Shown piece by piece: positions 62,051 through 64,000 of a DNA stretch of 64,000 nucleotides (its first letter is position 1; each line of letters opens with the position of its first letter). The stretch comes from Roseospira goensis (lineage in GTDB: Bacteria; Pseudomonadota; Alphaproteobacteria; Rhodospirillales; Rhodospirillaceae). The notes beneath the pieces are model-generated. The model was not told the origin of the DNA and did no database searches. It saw only the letters and a program-made list of their open reading frames with translations. Position numbers and translations under genes: made by a program. The stretch covers positions 48,257-112,256 of the forward strand of contig NZ_JACIGI010000014.1 in assembly GCF_014197795.1 (NCBI RefSeq), read 5' to 3'.

Positions 62051-63013
62051 CACGGCTCAGCTCTTGCGCCCACGCTCCTGCTTGGGCGCGGACGGCCCGT
62101 GGGTCCCACGCGGGAGCGTGGGACCGAGACGACAAGGGAAGACGGCTCAGCTCTTGCGCCCACGCTCCTGCGTGGGCGCGGCGGGACGGCTCATGGGTCC
62201 CACGCGGGAGCGTGGGACCGAGGCGACAAGGCAAGACGGCTCAGCTCTTGCGCCCAAGCGCCGGCGGGGGCGCGGCGGACGGCCCGTGGGTCCCACGCGG
62301 AGGCGTGGGACCGAGACGACAAGGCAAGACGGCTCAGCTCTCGCGCCCATGCTCCTGCGTGGGCGCGGCGGACGGCCCATGGGTCCCGCGCGGGAGCGTG
62401 GGACCGAGACGGCAAGGGAAGACGGCTCAGCTCTCGCGCCCATGCTCCTGCGTGGGCGCGGCGGACGGCCCGTGGGTCCCACGCGGGAGCGTGGGACCGA
62501 GACGACAAGGCAAGACGGCTCAGCTCTTGCGCCCACGCTCCTGCGTGGGCGCGGCGGACGGCCCGTGGGTCCCGCGCGGGAGCGTGGGACCGAGACGACA
62601 AGGGAAGACGGGTCAACTCTCGCGCCCATGCTCCTGCGTGGGCGCGGCGGGACGGCCCATGGGTCCCACGCGGGAGCGTGGGACCGAGACGACAAGGCAA
62701 GACGGCTCAACTCTTGCGCCCATGCTCCTGCGTGGGCGCGGCGGACGGCCCGTGGGTCCCACGCGGGAGCGTGGGACCGAGACGACAAGGGAAGACGGCT
62801 CAACTCTCGCGCCCATGCTTCTGCGTGGGCGCGGCGGACGGCCCGTGGGTCCCACGCGGGAGCGTGGGACCGAGACGACAGGGGAAGACGGCTCAGCTCT
62901 CGCGCCCATGCTCCTGCGTGGGCGCGGACGGCCCATGGGTCCCACGCGGGAGCGTGGGACCGAGGCGACAAGGCAAGACGGCTCTTTCGCCCCCGCGCCG
63001 GCGTAGGTGCCCC
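62051..63013. repeat. Array of ten 93-bp double-hairpin units plus a partial unit
   Basis: Units start at 62051, 62141, 62235, 62328, 62421, 62514, 62607, 62701, 62794 and 62887, and an eroded eleventh at 62977 runs into the stress-protein stop. Lengths are 90, 94, 93, 93, 93, 93, 94, 93, 93 and 90 bases. Each unit contains two inverted repeats: one with arms GCGCCCACGC and GCGTGGGCGC, one with arms GGTCCCACGC and GCGTGGGACC, both with four-base loops. A spacer GACGACAAGGCAA ends each unit. Because 93 is a multiple of three, long open frames appear in several frames and both strands, but these look like by-products (GSHAGAWDR-type peptides) and are not annotated as genes. It occupies the convergent gap between the cheA-like gene and the stress-protein gene. 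Confidence 0.95.
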
Positions 63014-63538
63014 CTACGCCAGCAGGTCGATGGCGGCGTCGGACAGGTGACCCGGCACAAGCGTGAGCGGGACCCGCAGCCGCTGGGCGTGCTTGCCCGT
63101 CAGCGCCGTCACCAGCGGCCCCGGACCCTCGGGCCCGGCGCCCGTCGCCAGCACGATGACCGAAATGTTCGGCTCCTCGTCGAGCAGGTCGAGCAGTTCA
63201 TCCGTCGGATCGCCCTCGCGCACGAACAGGGCCGGCATGCGGCCGGTCAGGCGGCCGACCAGCGAGGCCTTGCGCTGCAAGACCTCCTCGGCGCTCTCGC
63301 GGGCTTCGTCGCGCATGCGCTTGCCGACGAACATCCAGTGCTCGAACTCCGCGGGATGGGTGACGTGGAGCAACGCCACGTGGCCACCGGTGGCGACCGC
63401 GCGCCGGCACGCGTACCGTAACGCGGCCTTCAACTCCTTGGAGTCGTCAACGACCACCAGGAACGTCCGGTGATCGGGGCTGACACGGGACGAGGCGTGG
63501 GTTTCCTCCGTCCGCCGCAGGGTGCTGCTGAACAGCAT
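63014..63538 (-). CDS. Universal stress protein (UspA family)
   Basis: A 174-residue protein. The Usp fold is seen from TFLVVVDDSKELKAALRYACRRA (about 24-46) through HVALLHVTHP to VIVLATGAGPEGPGPLVTALTG near 133. The final segment resembles the ATP-binding loop GxxGxxG(S/N) but departs from it, so nucleotide binding is uncertain. The ATG at 63538 has GGGAGGAGG upstream. It ends at the border of the 93-bp repeat array and is convergent with the CheA-like gene. Confidence 0.9.
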   Translation of the reverse strand: MLFSSTLRRTEETHASSRVSPDHRTFLVVVDDSKELKAALRYACRRAVATGGHVALLHVTHPAEFEHWMFVGKRMRDEARESAEEVLQRKASLVGRLTGRMPALFVREGDPTDELLDLLDEEPNISVIVLATGAGPEGPGPLVTALTGKHAQRLRVPLTLVPGHLSDAAIDLLA

Positions 63539-63865
63539 GGATGGTCCTCCCTCCCGTCCGCCCCGCGACATCCGCCGGGATGGGCCATGGACCTCCCGGC
63601 GGTGGCCGTCGGATGCGGGGCGGAGCGCCGCCCCCCGTTCTTGCCCCGTTCCTGCCATCGACGGCGTGACGGGGTCGGTGAGGGGGCTGAGCGCGTCGAC
63701 CGGCCGACCGGGGATCATCCCCCCTGTGACCGGCCGGGGCAAACGGATCCGGACCGTGGCCAGGGCTCCGAACTCGGATTACAGAAAGTTCATGGTGAGG
63801 TGGTCCACATCACGGAGCTTTCATGATTCGCTGTGCCATCCGATTGCGGCGGCGGAGGATGGCGC
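63539..63865. other. Gap between the stress-protein gene and the transposase
   Basis: About 330 bases. The first two thirds are GC-rich, like the chromosome, and should hold the stress-protein promoter. From about 63765 the sequence becomes markedly richer in A/T, which suggests that the insertion element begins near there. No other gene was found. Confidence 0.45.
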
Positions 63866-64000
63866 ATGGACGAAATTGAAGCGTTTCTGGGGGGTAAGTC
63901 GCGGTTTGCGGTTCTCCTGAAGCATTTTTCCGAGATCGAAGATGATCGAGAGGCGTGGCGTGTCGACCACCCACTGCCTGAGGTATTGTTCCTGGTGGTA
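63761..64000 (+). mobile_element. Left part of an ISAs1-type insertion sequence (right end outside window)
   Basis: The composition change at about 63765 and the transposase start at 63866 indicate an insertion element entering here. The left terminus could be the CAGGGCTCCGAACTC at 63761, but the right end is missing, so neither the inverted repeats nor a target duplication can be checked. Confidence 0.45.
63866..64000 (+). CDS. ISAs1-family transposase, N-terminal fragment cut by window end
   Basis: Forty-five codons are visible, beginning MDEIEAFLGGKSRF, then LLKHFSEIEDDREAWRVDHPLPEVLFLVV. The segment with FSEIEDDR and HPLPEVLFLVV matches the N-terminal helper domain of ISAs1-type DDE transposases (where HPLAEILFLVL-like sequence is typical). 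A GGAGGAT site lies just before the ATG. Whether the gene is intact cannot be judged because it runs past position 64000. Confidence 0.75.
   Translation, partial: MDEIEAFLGGKSRFAVLLKHFSEIEDDREAWRVDHPLPEVLFLVV

Noticed and set aside
58458-62234. A 1258-codon open frame on the - strand
   Set aside because: It is antisense to the CheA-like and ChpT-like genes and starts in the repeat array.
62051-63013. CRISPR array
   Set aside because: The whole 93-bp unit is conserved, with no unique spacers, and no cas genes are present.
62099-63421. Long open frames through the 93-bp array encoding GSHAGAWDR-type repeats
   Set aside because: Open in several frames and both strands because the unit is a multiple of three; two units of 94 bases break any single frame, and no start signal is seen.

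Overview
The window is very GC-rich and gene-dense. It looks like an alphaproteobacterial chromosome, most plausibly Rhodospirillales. The evidence is a ChpT-type histidine phosphotransferase, a DUF3035 lipoprotein gene after ileS-lspA, a small DUF3553 protein and a hybrid CheA. The exact genus cannot be read from the sequence.

Layout. (1) 1-18713: the distal part of a type VI secretion (T6SS) locus, all on + : end of a secreted protein, tssH/clpV, hcp, vgrG, a DUF6931-like gene, fha, tssJ, tssK, tssL (with an OmpA domain), tssM and tagF, then a SAM methyltransferase with a regulatory domain. Sheath and baseplate genes (tssB, C, E, F, G, A) are not here and are presumably upstream. (2) 18714-29620: a half-size GDT1 transporter, two GlxA/AraC-type regulators (-), then soxBDAG and a dimethylglycine dehydrogenase (+), which together demethylate dimethylglycine to sarcosine to glycine. 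(3) 29692-33463 (-): a BatA/DUF4159 membrane protein and a DUF58 protein. (4) 33774-39853: housekeeping genes ribF, ileS, lspA, a DUF3035 lipoprotein (+) and meaB (-), with an odd AT-rich palindromic element between ribF and ileS. (5) 40047-49729: an FHA-GGDEF cyclase (-), a small low-GC gene followed by overlapping ycaO and tfuA (a putative thioamidation system), an NAD(P)-binding protein, a large Ser/Thr kinase-ATPase-TPR protein and a two-repeat protein of unknown function. (6) 50097-57961: a catabolic/uptake cluster with an isocitrate-lyase-family enzyme, a TauABC-like transporter, a fumarate-reductase-type flavoprotein, an MmgE/PrpD protein and an AbrB-type membrane protein. (7) 57958-62024: a DUF3553 protein (-), then ChpT-like and hybrid CheA signalling proteins (+). 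(8) 62051-64000: ten copies of a 93-bp double-hairpin repeat, a universal stress protein (-) and the start of an ISAs1-type transposase cut by the window end.

The most interesting candidate for an undescribed system is the ycaO-tfuA pair with its small, compositionally distinct upstream gene(s), which are candidate substrates. The 93-bp repeat array, whose unit-to-unit changes preserve + strand RNA pairing, is the second. A recurring oddity is the number of unrelated short tandem repeats placed at gene junctions. All functional calls come from reading motifs; no database search was possible.
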